From Halothece sp. MAG (lineage in GTDB: Bacteria; Cyanobacteriota; Cyanobacteriia; Cyanobacteriales; Rubidibacteraceae), in the NCBI GenBank assembly GCA_018610095.1, contig JAHEOB010000208.1:1-17172 (forward strand): DNA of 17,172 nt, read 5' to 3'. The notes under the pieces were generated by a model, which was not told the origin of the DNA, searched no databases, and was given only the letters and a program-made list of their open reading frames with translations. Below are positions 7,351 to 14,792 of this stretch, in pieces. The translations under genes and the position numbers were made by a program. How positions within the stretch are numbered: position 1 is the stretch's first letter; each line of letters starts with the position of its first letter.

Positions 7351-7467
7351 TTAAATTTGCTGGATCAACCGTTTCTCTTCTAAGTTATAGCAAGTAATGA
7401 GTAAGCCTTGTCCCCATTCATAATGAGATAATACACCATTGGAGTGTAACGAGGAATTGAAGATCAT
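7351..7467 (-). CDS. possible 38-aa small ORF upstream of ubiA
   Basis: This minus-strand frame opens at an ATG whose first base is 7467, on the edge of the ppx start codon, and closes with TAA at 7351-7353, six bases before the ubiA ATG. Its second half reads like a natural protein: HYEWGQGLLITCYNLEEKRL. I recognise no family. There is no visible ribosome-binding site, and the frame covers most of the gap that should hold the ppx and ubiA promoters. It could be a leader peptide, a relic of a lost gene, or chance. Confidence 0.2.
   Translation of the reverse strand: MIFNSSLHSNGVLSHYEWGQGLLITCYNLEEKRLIQQI
7451..7455 (+). promoter_or_regulatory. Shine-Dalgarno sequence for ppx
   Basis: GAGGA lies 10 nt before ATG 7466 and supports that codon over the upstream in-frame TTG at 7439. 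A GATAAT hexamer at 7427-7432 could be a -10 box, but no -35 sits at the right distance. Confidence 0.5.
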
Positions 7468-9106
7468 GGTTAAAACAACTTCTCCCATTCAAACGGAAAC
7501 TCTCCATACCCAGAATGGCTCTTTGCAAAAGGAGCGATTTATCGCTGCCATTGATATTGGCACCAACTCCATTCACATGGTGATTGCCAATATTGATCCT
7601 TCATTGCCAACGTTTAATATTGTTGCCCGAGAAAAGGATACAGTTCGATTGGGCGATCGCGATCCTGAAACAGGCTTTTTAACCGAAGATGCTATGGAAC
7701 GGGCATTCGCAACACTTAAACGAGGTCAAGAATTAGCCCGTAGTTTTAATGTGGAACAAACCATTGCCGTTGCCACCAGTGCGGTAAGGGAAGCCCCCAA
7801 CGGTAGCGAATTTATCAAAACGGTGCGCGAGCAATTGGGGTTAACCATTAACCTCATTTCTGGGCAAGAAGAAGCCCGACGGATTTATTTAGGCGTTCTA
7901 TCAGCAATGGAATTTCAGGAACAGCCCCATGTTGTTATTGATGTTGGTGGCGGTTCCACCGAATTAATTTTAGGGAATGGTCAAGAACCGCAATGTTTAA
8001 ATAGTACCAAAGTGGGGGCAGTGCGTTTGGCTCAGGAATATATCACCACCGATCCCATTAGTAAGCAAGAATTACAATGGCTACGCGCTTATATTCGCGG
8101 GCGCATGGAACGGCCAGTAGAAGAAATTCAATCTCATTTATCTTCACAGGAACCGCTTAATTTAGTGGGAACCTCGGGAACCATTGAATGTCTAGCAACA
8201 ATTCACGCTAAAGAGAAATTCAATAGTAATCCCAATCCGCTCCAAGGATATAGCTTTACCACTGAGGATTTGGAGGAGATAGTGGAATTATTGGCTTCGT
8301 TAGACGTCAAAAAACGAGCCGATTTACCGGGGATGTCTTCCCGACGAGCGGAAATTATTCTACCGGGGGCAATGATTGTATTAGAAACCATGAAAATGCT
8401 AGAGGTGGAGAAAATTACCATTTGTGAGCGAGCCCTGCGAGAGGGATTAATTGTGGATTGGATGCTGACTCACGGCTTTATTGAAAATCGCTTACGGTAT
8501 CAAAGTTCCGTGCGCGAGCGTAGCGTACTCAAAATTGCTCAGAAATATCAGGTAAATCTCGATTATAGTCATCGGGTTGCCAATTTTGCCCTCAGTATTT
8601 TCGATCAAACGCAAGGCGTCTTACACCATTGGGGAACCGCAGAACGGGAATTACTGTGGGTTGCTGCTATTCTCCATAACTGTGGCGTTTATATTAGCCA
8701 TTCTGCCCATCATAAACATTCTTACTATTTAATTCGTCATGCCGAATTATTAGGGTTTAACGAAAATGAAATCGAAATTATTGCCAATATTGCTCGATAT
8801 CATCGCAAGAGTAAACCCAAGAAAAAACATGATACTTATCAGAGCCTTCCTGATAAAACTGCTCGTAAATTAGTCAGTGAAGTCAGTGCAATTTTACGAC
8901 TGGCTGTGGCACTTGATCGGCGACGAATTGGTGCCATCAATGAAGTTTATTGTCATTATGATCCCGATCAAAAAGAACTAAATCTGGAATTAGTACCAGC
9001 CGATCCCAATGATAACTGTGGTTTAGAATTATGGAACTTGGAAGATAAAAAAGTAATATTTGAAAGTGAATATGGGGTCAAAGTTACTCCCCAATTATCC
9101 GTCTAA
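7466..9106 (+). CDS. ppx: exopolyphosphatase, Ppx/GppA family
   Basis: Ppx removes orthophosphate from the ends of polyphosphate; the family also includes pppGpp hydrolases (GppA). The start is ATG 7466 (546 aa), backed by GAGGA. The N-terminal ASKHA phosphatase core carries AIDIGTNSIHMVIANI (about 28-43), then VIDVGGGSTELILG and LVGTSGTIECLA, the phosphate and Mg loops. The C-terminal half is the helical Ppx domain related to HD hydrolases: SHRVANFALSIFDQT, AILHNCGVYISHSAHHKHS, then ARYHRKSKPKKKHD. The HD pair reads HN here. As I recall E. coli Ppx has HE, so this domain is likely structural or polyphosphate-binding rather than a second active site. At about 545 aa it is a Ppx length rather than a short Ppx1. 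Its 3' end overlaps the SLC13 gene by 12 bp. Confidence 0.92.
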   Translation: MVKTTSPIQTETLHTQNGSLQKERFIAAIDIGTNSIHMVIANIDPSLPTFNIVAREKDTVRLGDRDPETGFLTEDAMERAFATLKRGQELARSFNVEQTIAVATSAVREAPNGSEFIKTVREQLGLTINLISGQEEARRIYLGVLSAMEFQEQPHVVIDVGGGSTELILGNGQEPQCLNSTKVGAVRLAQEYITTDPISKQELQWLRAYIRGRMERPVEEIQSHLSSQEPLNLVGTSGTIECLATIHAKEKFNSNPNPLQGYSFTTEDLEEIVELLASLDVKKRADLPGMSSRRAEIILPGAMIVLETMKMLEVEKITICERALREGLIVDWMLTHGFIENRLRYQSSVRERSVLKIAQKYQVNLDYSHRVANFALSIFDQTQGVLHHWGTAERELLWVAAILHNCGVYISHSAHHKHSYYLIRHAELLGFNENEIEIIANIARYHRKSKPKKKHDTYQSLPDKTARKLVSEVSAILRLAVALDRRRIGAINEVYCHYDPDQKELNLELVPADPNDNCGLELWNLEDKKVIFESEYGVKVTPQLSV

Positions 9107-10903
9107 GCCATAAAACCACATAATAAGAAAAGGGGTAATAATGCCTTGAATTAACGTGAGTGGAGCCCCAAAACGAGTAAAGTCACGGAAGCGATATCCT
9201 CCAGGGCTATAAACAATGGTATTGGTTTGATAGCCAATGGGTGTCATAAAGCTATTTGAAGCTGCAAACGTTACGGTAAACATAATTGCCAAGGGATTTA
9301 AACCTAATGATTCTGCTACGTTGGCAGCAAGGGGAATCATTAAAATGACCGAGGCATTATTGGATAAAATTTCTGTGAGCAATGTTGTCACAAAATAGAA
9401 AAAGATTAATACCCAAAACCCTGAAAAATTTTCCCCCACAAGCATAATTTGATCGGCTAACCAGTCCGTTGTTCCTGATTTTTCCATGGCAATGCCCATG
9501 GGAATTAATCCTGCTAACAGAAAGATGACATCCCAGCGAATTGCCCCATAAATTTCTCCTGGCTTTAAACAACCTGTTAATACCATTAAAACCACACCCA
9601 ATAGGGAACTGACTAAAATCGGAAAAATCTCTAAAGCCGCTAGAAGAACAACACCTAAAATAATCGCGATCGCGATGGGGGCTTTATTTTCTCGTAGCCC
9701 TTCACGACTGCTTTGTTCAATGACTAATAATTCTCGTGTCGTTTGAAAGCCTGATAAACTTTCTTTCGGACCTTGAACTAATAATAAATCCCCAAATCGA
9801 AGGGGAATTTTTCCTAAGCGATCGCGCAAAATTTCTTCCCCACGACGAATGGCAAGCACAGTTGAATTATACCGTTGTCGAAACCGTAAATCCTTAAGCG
9901 TCGATCCCACTAATCGGGAGTTGGATAAAATTAAAATTTCAGCAATCCCTTCTTCATTGTCGGTTAATTGAGAAGTAATATTTTCATCCTGAAATTTCAG
10001 ATCAGGTAGAATATCTAACCCTCTTTCATCGCGAATTTGTAATAATTCTTCCTTGGAACCTCGGACTAATAAAATATCACCTGCCGCTAAAACTTTATCT
10101 GCTAAGGGTTGGGAAAAGTGAACGCCATCACGGATAATTTCTAAAACATCAATATCAAATTGACGCTGAATTTCACTGGAACGAAGCGTTTCTTTAATTA
10201 AATTGGAGCGCGGCGAAATAACTAATTCACTGACATAATCATTTAATTGATAGTTTTGGGCATACCCGCCATTATTCGTGGGATTGCGATTGGGTAATAG
10301 CCATGCCGAAGCAAAACTAATATAAATTAATCCCATGAGAAATTTAATAATGCCAGCCTCGGTAAATTGAAATAGATTAAATGCTCCATAACCTAATTGT
10401 TGGGAAATACTACTAGCTAACAAATTGGTGGAGGTGCCAATTAAGGTAATGGTTCCGCCTAAAATGGAAGCATAGGAGAGTGGCATTAACAATTTTGAAA
10501 CTGGAATTTTGCGCTTTTTACACCAGTCTTCGACTAAGGGGAGAAAAATCGGAACAACCGCACTATTATTAATAAACGCACTAATCGGCCCCACAATTGA
10601 TCCCATCACAAAGATTTGTTGGTGAGTGGTTTTCCCTCCCCATTTCAGTAACCAATCACCAATCATTTGAATCGCCCCAGTGCGAGAAATGCCAGCACTG
10701 AGAATAAACATTGCCATTACTGTAATTGTTGCAGGGTTGCTAAAGCCAGAAACCCCTTCTTCTGGAGTGACGAGACCACACACCATCAGTAGGATGGCAA
10801 CCGTCAGGGCAACAAAATCCACCGGAAACCACTCGATGGCAAAGCAAATTAAAGCAAGAATCAAAATTCCCAGTGTTAACGCAATAGACATAAAATCCAT
10901 CAT
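9095..10903 (-). CDS. SLC13/DASS-type transporter with two RCK_C domains (SLT-like)
   Basis: This is an inner-membrane anion:Na+ symporter-like protein. With ATG 10903 as start it is 602 aa; the frame stays open upstream into yifB, but a start there would overlap yifB by 44 bp. ATG 10900 and ATG 10891 are alternatives. Transmembrane helices fill the N-terminal third (EWFPVDFVALTVA, FINNSAVVPIFLPLV, IGTSTNLLA) and the C-terminal third (EILSNNASVILMIPLA, SFMTPIGYQTNTIVYSPGGY). The paired SNNAS/NNSA and GTSTN/GYQTN motifs are DASS signature loops. Between them lie two regulatory RCK_C (TrkA_C) domains, one from SELVISPRSNL to LLVRGSKEEL and one from ILILSNSRLVGS to LLLVQGPKESL. This layout matches cyanobacterial and algal SLT proteins, often tied to sulfate uptake; the substrate here is inference. 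It starts 16 bp after yifB and is probably co-transcribed with it. Confidence 0.85.
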   Translation of the reverse strand: MMDFMSIALTLGILILALICFAIEWFPVDFVALTVAILLMVCGLVTPEEGVSGFSNPATITVMAMFILSAGISRTGAIQMIGDWLLKWGGKTTHQQIFVMGSIVGPISAFINNSAVVPIFLPLVEDWCKKRKIPVSKLLMPLSYASILGGTITLIGTSTNLLASSISQQLGYGAFNLFQFTEAGIIKFLMGLIYISFASAWLLPNRNPTNNGGYAQNYQLNDYVSELVISPRSNLIKETLRSSEIQRQFDIDVLEIIRDGVHFSQPLADKVLAAGDILLVRGSKEELLQIRDERGLDILPDLKFQDENITSQLTDNEEGIAEILILSNSRLVGSTLKDLRFRQRYNSTVLAIRRGEEILRDRLGKIPLRFGDLLLVQGPKESLSGFQTTRELLVIEQSSREGLRENKAPIAIAIILGVVLLAALEIFPILVSSLLGVVLMVLTGCLKPGEIYGAIRWDVIFLLAGLIPMGIAMEKSGTTDWLADQIMLVGENFSGFWVLIFFYFVTTLLTEILSNNASVILMIPLAANVAESLGLNPLAIMFTVTFAASNSFMTPIGYQTNTIVYSPGGYRFRDFTRFGAPLTLIQGIITPFLIMWFYGLDG

Positions 10904-10919
10904 GAATAAGCATCTGAGG

Positions 10920-12446
10920 TTAAGCGCGATCGAGCGCCCGATATTGAATCGCCTCTGCGACATGAGCGGGTTGGATCATGTCTTGTTCCGCCAAATCCGC
11001 GATGGTTCGTGCCACTTTCAAAATCCGATCCATGGCCCTTGCCGAGAGTCCTAACTTCCGAATAGCATTTTCTAACAAACTGCGACTGGTGTCATCTAAT
11101 TGACAATGATTCCGTAGCTGCTGACTTTGCATTTGGGCATTATTGCTGATTTTAGCTTCATCCTGAAAACGAACAGAGGCGCGATCGCGAGCCAGCATTA
11201 CCCGATCTCGAACCGTTACAGACGCTTCCCCAGTTCCTTGTTGTGTCATTTCTTCTGGTTGGAGACGATTCACCGTTACTTGTAAATCAATGCGATCCAT
11301 CAACGGACCTGATAATTTGGCCCAATACTTTTGTCGAACATAAGGGGAACAAGTACAAGTCTGAATGGGATCACCATAATAACCACAAGGACAGGGGTTG
11401 GTACTAGCAATCAGAGTAAATCCTGCAGGAAAAATCACCGACTGACGGGTTCGAGAAACCGTGACATAACCATCTTCAAGCGGCTGACGGAGAAACTCCA
11501 AGACATTACGCCGAAACTCAGTTAGTTCATCTAAATAAAGAATACCGTGGTGGGCAAGGGAAATTTCTCCAGGGCGAGGAAAACTCCCTCCTCCTACTAA
11601 TGCCGGACCTGATGCCGAATGATGAGGGCTACGAAACGGTCTTTGTGTCACCAATGACCCGCGATTTTTCAAAAATCCGGCAACGGAATAAATTTGAGAT
11701 ACCTCCAATGCTTCTGCAAAGGATAAAGGCGGTAAAATACTGGGTAAACGTTTGGCAAGCATGGTTTTGCCACTGCCAGGGGGTCCAATGAAAATTAAAT
11801 TATGTCCCCCTGAGGCAGCAATTTCCAGGGCCCGACGAGCATGGGCTTGTCCTTTGATATCTTGTAAATCAAGACTGTTTAGTGATTGGTTCGCCAACTG
11901 TGCTTTCCCATCGAATGATACCGGTTGATACTTGTCTGGGTGATTGAGAAACTGCACAACTTCCAATAAATGATTGAATCCATAAACTGCTAACCCCTCT
12001 ACCACCGCTGCTTCTTGGGCATTATCAGCAGGAAGGATGATGCCTGTCATACCCATTTTTTTGGCGGTTGCTGCAATCGGTAATACCCCAGCAATTGCCC
12101 GTAAACTTCCATCAAGAGAAACTTCTCCCAACAATAAATAATCTCCTAATAAACTAGGATTCACCTGTTCGGAGGCAGCCAAAATGCCAATACTAATGGC
12201 TAAATCAAAACTCGGCCCTTCTTTACGTAAATCAGCAGGCGTCAAATTAATCACAATTTTCCGCATCGGGAAAGCAAATCCCGAATTTTTCAGGGCAGCT
12301 TTGACTCGTTCTCGTGATTCTTGAACCGCTGTATCAGGCAATCCCACCACGACAATTCCAGGAAGTCCGCCTGAAACATCCACTTCTGCACCCACTTTAA
12401 TGGCATCAATCCCAACAATGGCTGCACTCCAAATTCTGGCAAGCAT
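10920..12446 (-). CDS. YifB/ComM-family Mg-chelatase-like AAA ATPase
   Basis: The 508-aa length is typical. The N-terminal domain (about 1-170) has the Lon-protease-like fold of this family, with GLPGIVVVGLPDTAVQESRE and NLTPADLRKEGPSFDLAI. The AAA+ domain has Walker A GPPGSGKT at 221-228, Walker B ILYLDE at 302-307, RSPHHSASG at 272-280, and PLMDRIDL at 381-388 with a likely arginine finger. Four cysteines in NPCPCGYYGDPIQTCTC (352, 354, 364, 366) could bind a metal. In Vibrio, Haemophilus and Acinetobacter the relative ComM is a helicase that promotes branch migration in natural transformation. A similar role here is inference. GAGGA on the minus strand (12453-12457) sits 6 nt before the ATG. 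The SLC13 gene follows after 16 bp. Confidence 0.92.
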   Translation of the reverse strand: MLARIWSAAIVGIDAIKVGAEVDVSGGLPGIVVVGLPDTAVQESRERVKAALKNSGFAFPMRKIVINLTPADLRKEGPSFDLAISIGILAASEQVNPSLLGDYLLLGEVSLDGSLRAIAGVLPIAATAKKMGMTGIILPADNAQEAAVVEGLAVYGFNHLLEVVQFLNHPDKYQPVSFDGKAQLANQSLNSLDLQDIKGQAHARRALEIAASGGHNLIFIGPPGSGKTMLAKRLPSILPPLSFAEALEVSQIYSVAGFLKNRGSLVTQRPFRSPHHSASGPALVGGGSFPRPGEISLAHHGILYLDELTEFRRNVLEFLRQPLEDGYVTVSRTRQSVIFPAGFTLIASTNPCPCGYYGDPIQTCTCSPYVRQKYWAKLSGPLMDRIDLQVTVNRLQPEEMTQQGTGEASVTVRDRVMLARDRASVRFQDEAKISNNAQMQSQQLRNHCQLDDTSRSLLENAIRKLGLSARAMDRILKVARTIADLAEQDMIQPAHVAEAIQYRALDRA

Positions 12447-12452
12447 GTATTT

Positions 12453-12457
12453 TCCTC
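12453..12457 (-). promoter_or_regulatory. Shine-Dalgarno sequence for the yifB/comM-like gene
   Basis: GAGGA on the minus strand lies 6 nt ahead of ATG 12446. It is one of the few clear ribosome-binding sites in this window. Confidence 0.55.
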
Positions 12458-12621
12458 AAAGGAAGTTTGATAAGTCTAAATAACTATATTCTAGAATGTT
12501 TTACCAATACTGTGAGTGGAATGAGTCAAGTAATTAATGATTGAATTCAGAGCAAAATTTGCAAGCAATTGAGTGAAGCGACAGTTAAGTTGTCTTTTAC
12601 AAAATTTTAGTCCTTAATAAC

Positions 12622-12650
12622 TTGATTAATTATTTTTTTTATGTTATATA
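12622..12650 (+). promoter_or_regulatory. sigma70-type promoter for the CxxC membrane protein gene
   Basis: TTGATT (12622-12627) and TATATA (12645-12650) are separated by exactly 17 bp of T-rich DNA. This is the best promoter match I found in the window. Transcription starting about 7 bp after the -10 box would leave a leader of about 20 nt before ATG 12678. That supports the ATG over the TTG at 12666, which would be nearly leaderless. Confidence 0.5.
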
Positions 12651-12677
12651 GTTGGCAACTCAATCTTGATTAATCCT

Positions 12678-13304
12678 ATGGTCGATGCCAATTGTCTTCA
12701 TTGTGCTTCATCTAATCTGCAAAGCGTGCCAGAAATGGTGGAATCGCAAACCGAAGTCATCTATGACAATCCACCCGGTAAAGTTCCCAGGATTCGTGAA
12801 CTTTTAATTCAAGGTGAGAAAATTTACTCACAATCTCAATTAGCTCAACAATTAACTCAATTAGAGATTCCACCTAATCTTCTTAAAGAAGTGAATCAAT
12901 CGGGCTTAACGATTTATCTCGATCAAGAAGAATTAGAACACTTAAAAGCTCAAAAGAATAAACAAATTAAAACTCATAAGCAAAAGATGATAAACAAAGG
13001 GATATTCCTTAGTTTCGTTTTGCTAGTTTTGCTATTGTTTTCTTGGTTTTTCTTGTTATTGATAGTAGGTATAATTATCTTATTAATCTTTAGAGACTAT
13101 TATAATTTTATCAGAAAAACAAGAGCCATTTCGACGCTCAATAAACTAATCAAGTTTAATCAAAAAATTAATCTTTGGTCAAATCTCTATTATTGTCATG
13201 ATTGTTCTTATATTATGGAGTTCGATTATCAAGTATCTGATCAAGTAACAAACCTGAATTACTTTATTAATTCTTTGCTCAACCAAAACCAACAACAGGA
13301 ATAA
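12678..13304 (+). CDS. unrecognised membrane protein with N- and C-terminal CxxC pairs
   Basis: I do not recognise this 208-aa protein. It begins with MVDANCLHCASSNL (Cys6, Cys9). A soluble part of about 100 residues follows, rich in Gln, Glu and Leu, including QSQLAQQLTQLEIPPNLLKE. A basic stretch (KAQKNKQIKTHKQK) precedes a long hydrophobic segment at about 109-138. The C-terminal part carries NLYYCHDCSYIMEFD (Cys173, Cys176). The two CxxC pairs resemble halves of a zinc ribbon; if the hydrophobic segment is a hairpin, both would lie on the same cytosolic side and could bind one metal ion. That is inference. The gene is clearly more AT-rich than its neighbours (many AAT, AAA and TTA codons), which may mark transfer or weak constraint. 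An in-frame TTG at 12666 is an alternative start. It is monocistronic by spacing. Confidence 0.7.
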   Translation: MVDANCLHCASSNLQSVPEMVESQTEVIYDNPPGKVPRIRELLIQGEKIYSQSQLAQQLTQLEIPPNLLKEVNQSGLTIYLDQEELEHLKAQKNKQIKTHKQKMINKGIFLSFVLLVLLLFSWFFLLLIVGIIILLIFRDYYNFIRKTRAISTLNKLIKFNQKINLWSNLYYCHDCSYIMEFDYQVSDQVTNLNYFINSLLNQNQQQE

Positions 13305-13490
13305 TCAAAACTGCATTGTCTCAAGCAATGGATGATGCCAGATTCATGGAAAACAGATCAATAGTGATGTTGGCGTTTCATCCTAAGCAGCTATGATCCT
13401 TGATTGGCTATCTTCTATTAAACGTGTTGTCTGTGTTTACCCTATTACGAGAAGATAACAGAGTGATTGTTAATTTAGATCAGTGACCCT

Positions 13491-13832
13491 ATGAGTGATA
13501 CGGTTTTCACCAAAATTATTAACCGCGAAATTTCTGCTGATATCGTCTATGAGGACGATCGCGCTCTCGCGTTTCGAGACATTAATCCCCAAGCCCCAAC
13601 TCATATCTTAGTCATTCCCAAAAAAACCATTCCACGCTTGGCTTCTGCCGAAGATGCGGATCAACAGTTGCTAGGGCATTTGTTACTCATTGTGAAAAAA
13701 GTGGCAGCCCAAGAAGGCTTAGATAATGGCTATCGGGTAGTGATTAATAATGGTGCGCAGGGGGGTCAAACCGTTGATCACCTGCATCTGCACCTATTAG
13801 GCGGTCGTTCCATGGAATGGCCACCGGGATAA
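13491..13832 (+). CDS. HIT-family (Hint-like) nucleotide hydrolase
   Basis: The 113-aa protein is a complete HIT domain of the Hint branch. Hint proteins hydrolyse adenosine phosphoramidates and related nucleotide conjugates in the cytosol as homodimers. FTKIINREISADIVYEDD at the N-terminus, FRDINPQAPTHILVIPKK at 28-45 and RVVINNGAQGGQTVDHLHLH at 82-101 are family hallmarks. The histidine triad is His97, His99 and His101, with His99 the likely nucleophile. ATG 13491 has no strong ribosome-binding site. A gap of 186 bp separates it from the CxxC protein gene, and a strong hairpin follows it. Confidence 0.93.
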   Translation: MSDTVFTKIINREISADIVYEDDRALAFRDINPQAPTHILVIPKKTIPRLASAEDADQQLLGHLLLIVKKVAAQEGLDNGYRVVINNGAQGGQTVDHLHLHLLGGRSMEWPPG

Positions 13833-13861
13833 GATAAGTATCAAAGCAAAGTGATATGCTT

Positions 13862-13889
13862 CCACACCAAATCTGAGATTATGGTGTGG
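13862..13889 (+). terminator. stable hairpin downstream of the HIT gene
   Basis: CCACACCA (13862-13869) pairs perfectly with TGGTGTGG (13882-13889). Inside it AATC pairs with GATT around a TGA loop, leaving one bulged A. That gives 12 bp of stem with a 3-nt loop, 29 bp after the HIT stop codon. No run of T follows, so it is not a classic intrinsic terminator. Cyanobacterial 3' ends often lack clear U-tracts, and it may act as a 3' end stabiliser instead. Confidence 0.4.
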
Positions 13890-13904
13890 GCTTGCTAACC
13901 TCAC

Positions 13905-13920
13905 GATAATAGAATTAGGA
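13905..13920 (+). promoter_or_regulatory. -10-like box and ribosome-binding site for the M23 peptidase
   Basis: GATAAT at 13905-13910 is a fair -10 box, but the -35 position 17 bp upstream reads TGGTGT, a poor match that falls in the right arm of the hairpin. AGGA at 13917-13920 lies 8 nt before TTG 13929 and supports that start. Confidence 0.3.
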
Positions 13921-13928
13921 TTGTTATC

Positions 13929-14792
13929 TTGTTGATCAAAAAGACGCTAACACTTGCCACGTTTTTGTTAATGGGATCGTGGTTTTCCGCTTCAGTCTCA
14001 GCTCAGTTTATGTCTGATGAGAGTAGTTGTCCACCTCCGATTCTTTCTCGCATGGAACGGCATGAAATAAAATCGGGAGAAAGTATTGACAGGATTGCAG
14101 AAAGTTATGGCCTTTTACCAGAAACCTTAATTCGCTTAAATCCTAGTTTACAGCAAAATACGATCCCTGTAGGAGCTGAAATTTTAATTCCCCCGTTTAA
14201 TGGGGTGCGAGTGGAAGTACCAGAAGGTACGACTTGGGAAGATTTAGAGGCTAATTATGGCGTTCGGGCGGATGTTTTATTTGAACTCAATGGTTGTACG
14301 AGACAACCGAATGTGGTATTTATTCCTGGGGTAACTTGGAATCGTCAAGAGTCTAATGAGGTGTATAATTATCGTGGACTCAGCCATTATCCCCTTCCAG
14401 AGTCAGCACCGGTGGGACAGGATTATGGTTGGTACCAAGGTTCATCTCGGGAACAACGTCGTCTCCACAATGGCATTGATTTAATCGCTGAGGTGGGAAC
14501 ATCCGTTTTGGCAGCGGAAGAGGGAATCGTGACGTTTGCCGAACAACATCCCCGTTATGGCAATTTAGTTATTATTGTTCATGAGGACGGAATACAAACT
14601 CGTTACGGTCATCTTGACACAATTGCGGTAGAACAAGAACAAAGAGTAGAAGCAGGAGAAACGATTGGTACGGTTGGAACCAGTGGACAACCTAATCTCG
14701 ATCAACCTCATTTGCATTTTCAAGTCCGTTATCAAACTCCTCAAGGTTGGGTTGCCCAAGATCCCCAGATTCATTTAGATTTGCTAGAGTAA
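13929..14792 (+). CDS. secreted LysM / M23 metallopeptidase (peptidoglycan hydrolase-like)
   Basis: The start is TTG 13929 (or TTG 13932), giving 287 aa. The first ATG, 14 codons later, would destroy the signal peptide. MLIKKTLTLATFLLMGSWF, ending at SVSA with cleavage likely after residue 25, is a clear Sec signal. A LysM domain at about 45-89 (HEIKSGESIDRIAESYGLLP to GAEILIPP) and a weaker second repeat at about 93-134 bind glycan. The M23 (LytM-type) domain at about 178-265 keeps all key residues: His180, Asp184 and His263 for zinc, His228 and His261 for catalysis. Such enzymes cut peptide cross-links in peptidoglycan or serve as amidase activators; an intact zinc site argues for an active enzyme. 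Cys34 and Cys123 could form a disulfide bond. It converges on the DUF1622 gene across the structured repeat. Confidence 0.9.
   Translation: MLIKKTLTLATFLLMGSWFSASVSAQFMSDESSCPPPILSRMERHEIKSGESIDRIAESYGLLPETLIRLNPSLQQNTIPVGAEILIPPFNGVRVEVPEGTTWEDLEANYGVRADVLFELNGCTRQPNVVFIPGVTWNRQESNEVYNYRGLSHYPLPESAPVGQDYGWYQGSSREQRRLHNGIDLIAEVGTSVLAAEEGIVTFAEQHPRYGNLVIIVHEDGIQTRYGHLDTIAVEQEQRVEAGETIGTVGTSGQPNLDQPHLHFQVRYQTPQGWVAQDPQIHLDLLE

Noticed and set aside
8512..8528. GCGCGAGCGTAGCG-like string in ppx resembling a cyanobacterial palindromic repeat
   Set aside because: It encodes SSVRERSV at a position where the protein family has a similar sequence, so coding constraint explains it.
10680..11054. A 124-codon plus-strand frame across the yifB/SLC13 junction
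   Set aside because: It is a shadow of two conserved minus-strand genes, with a composition unlike a real protein and no start signal.
13328..13396. A 22-codon ORF (MDDARFMENRSIV...) between the CxxC protein and HIT genes
   Set aside because: Too short, no ribosome-binding site and no family resemblance. The frame is open a little upstream, but nothing supports translation.
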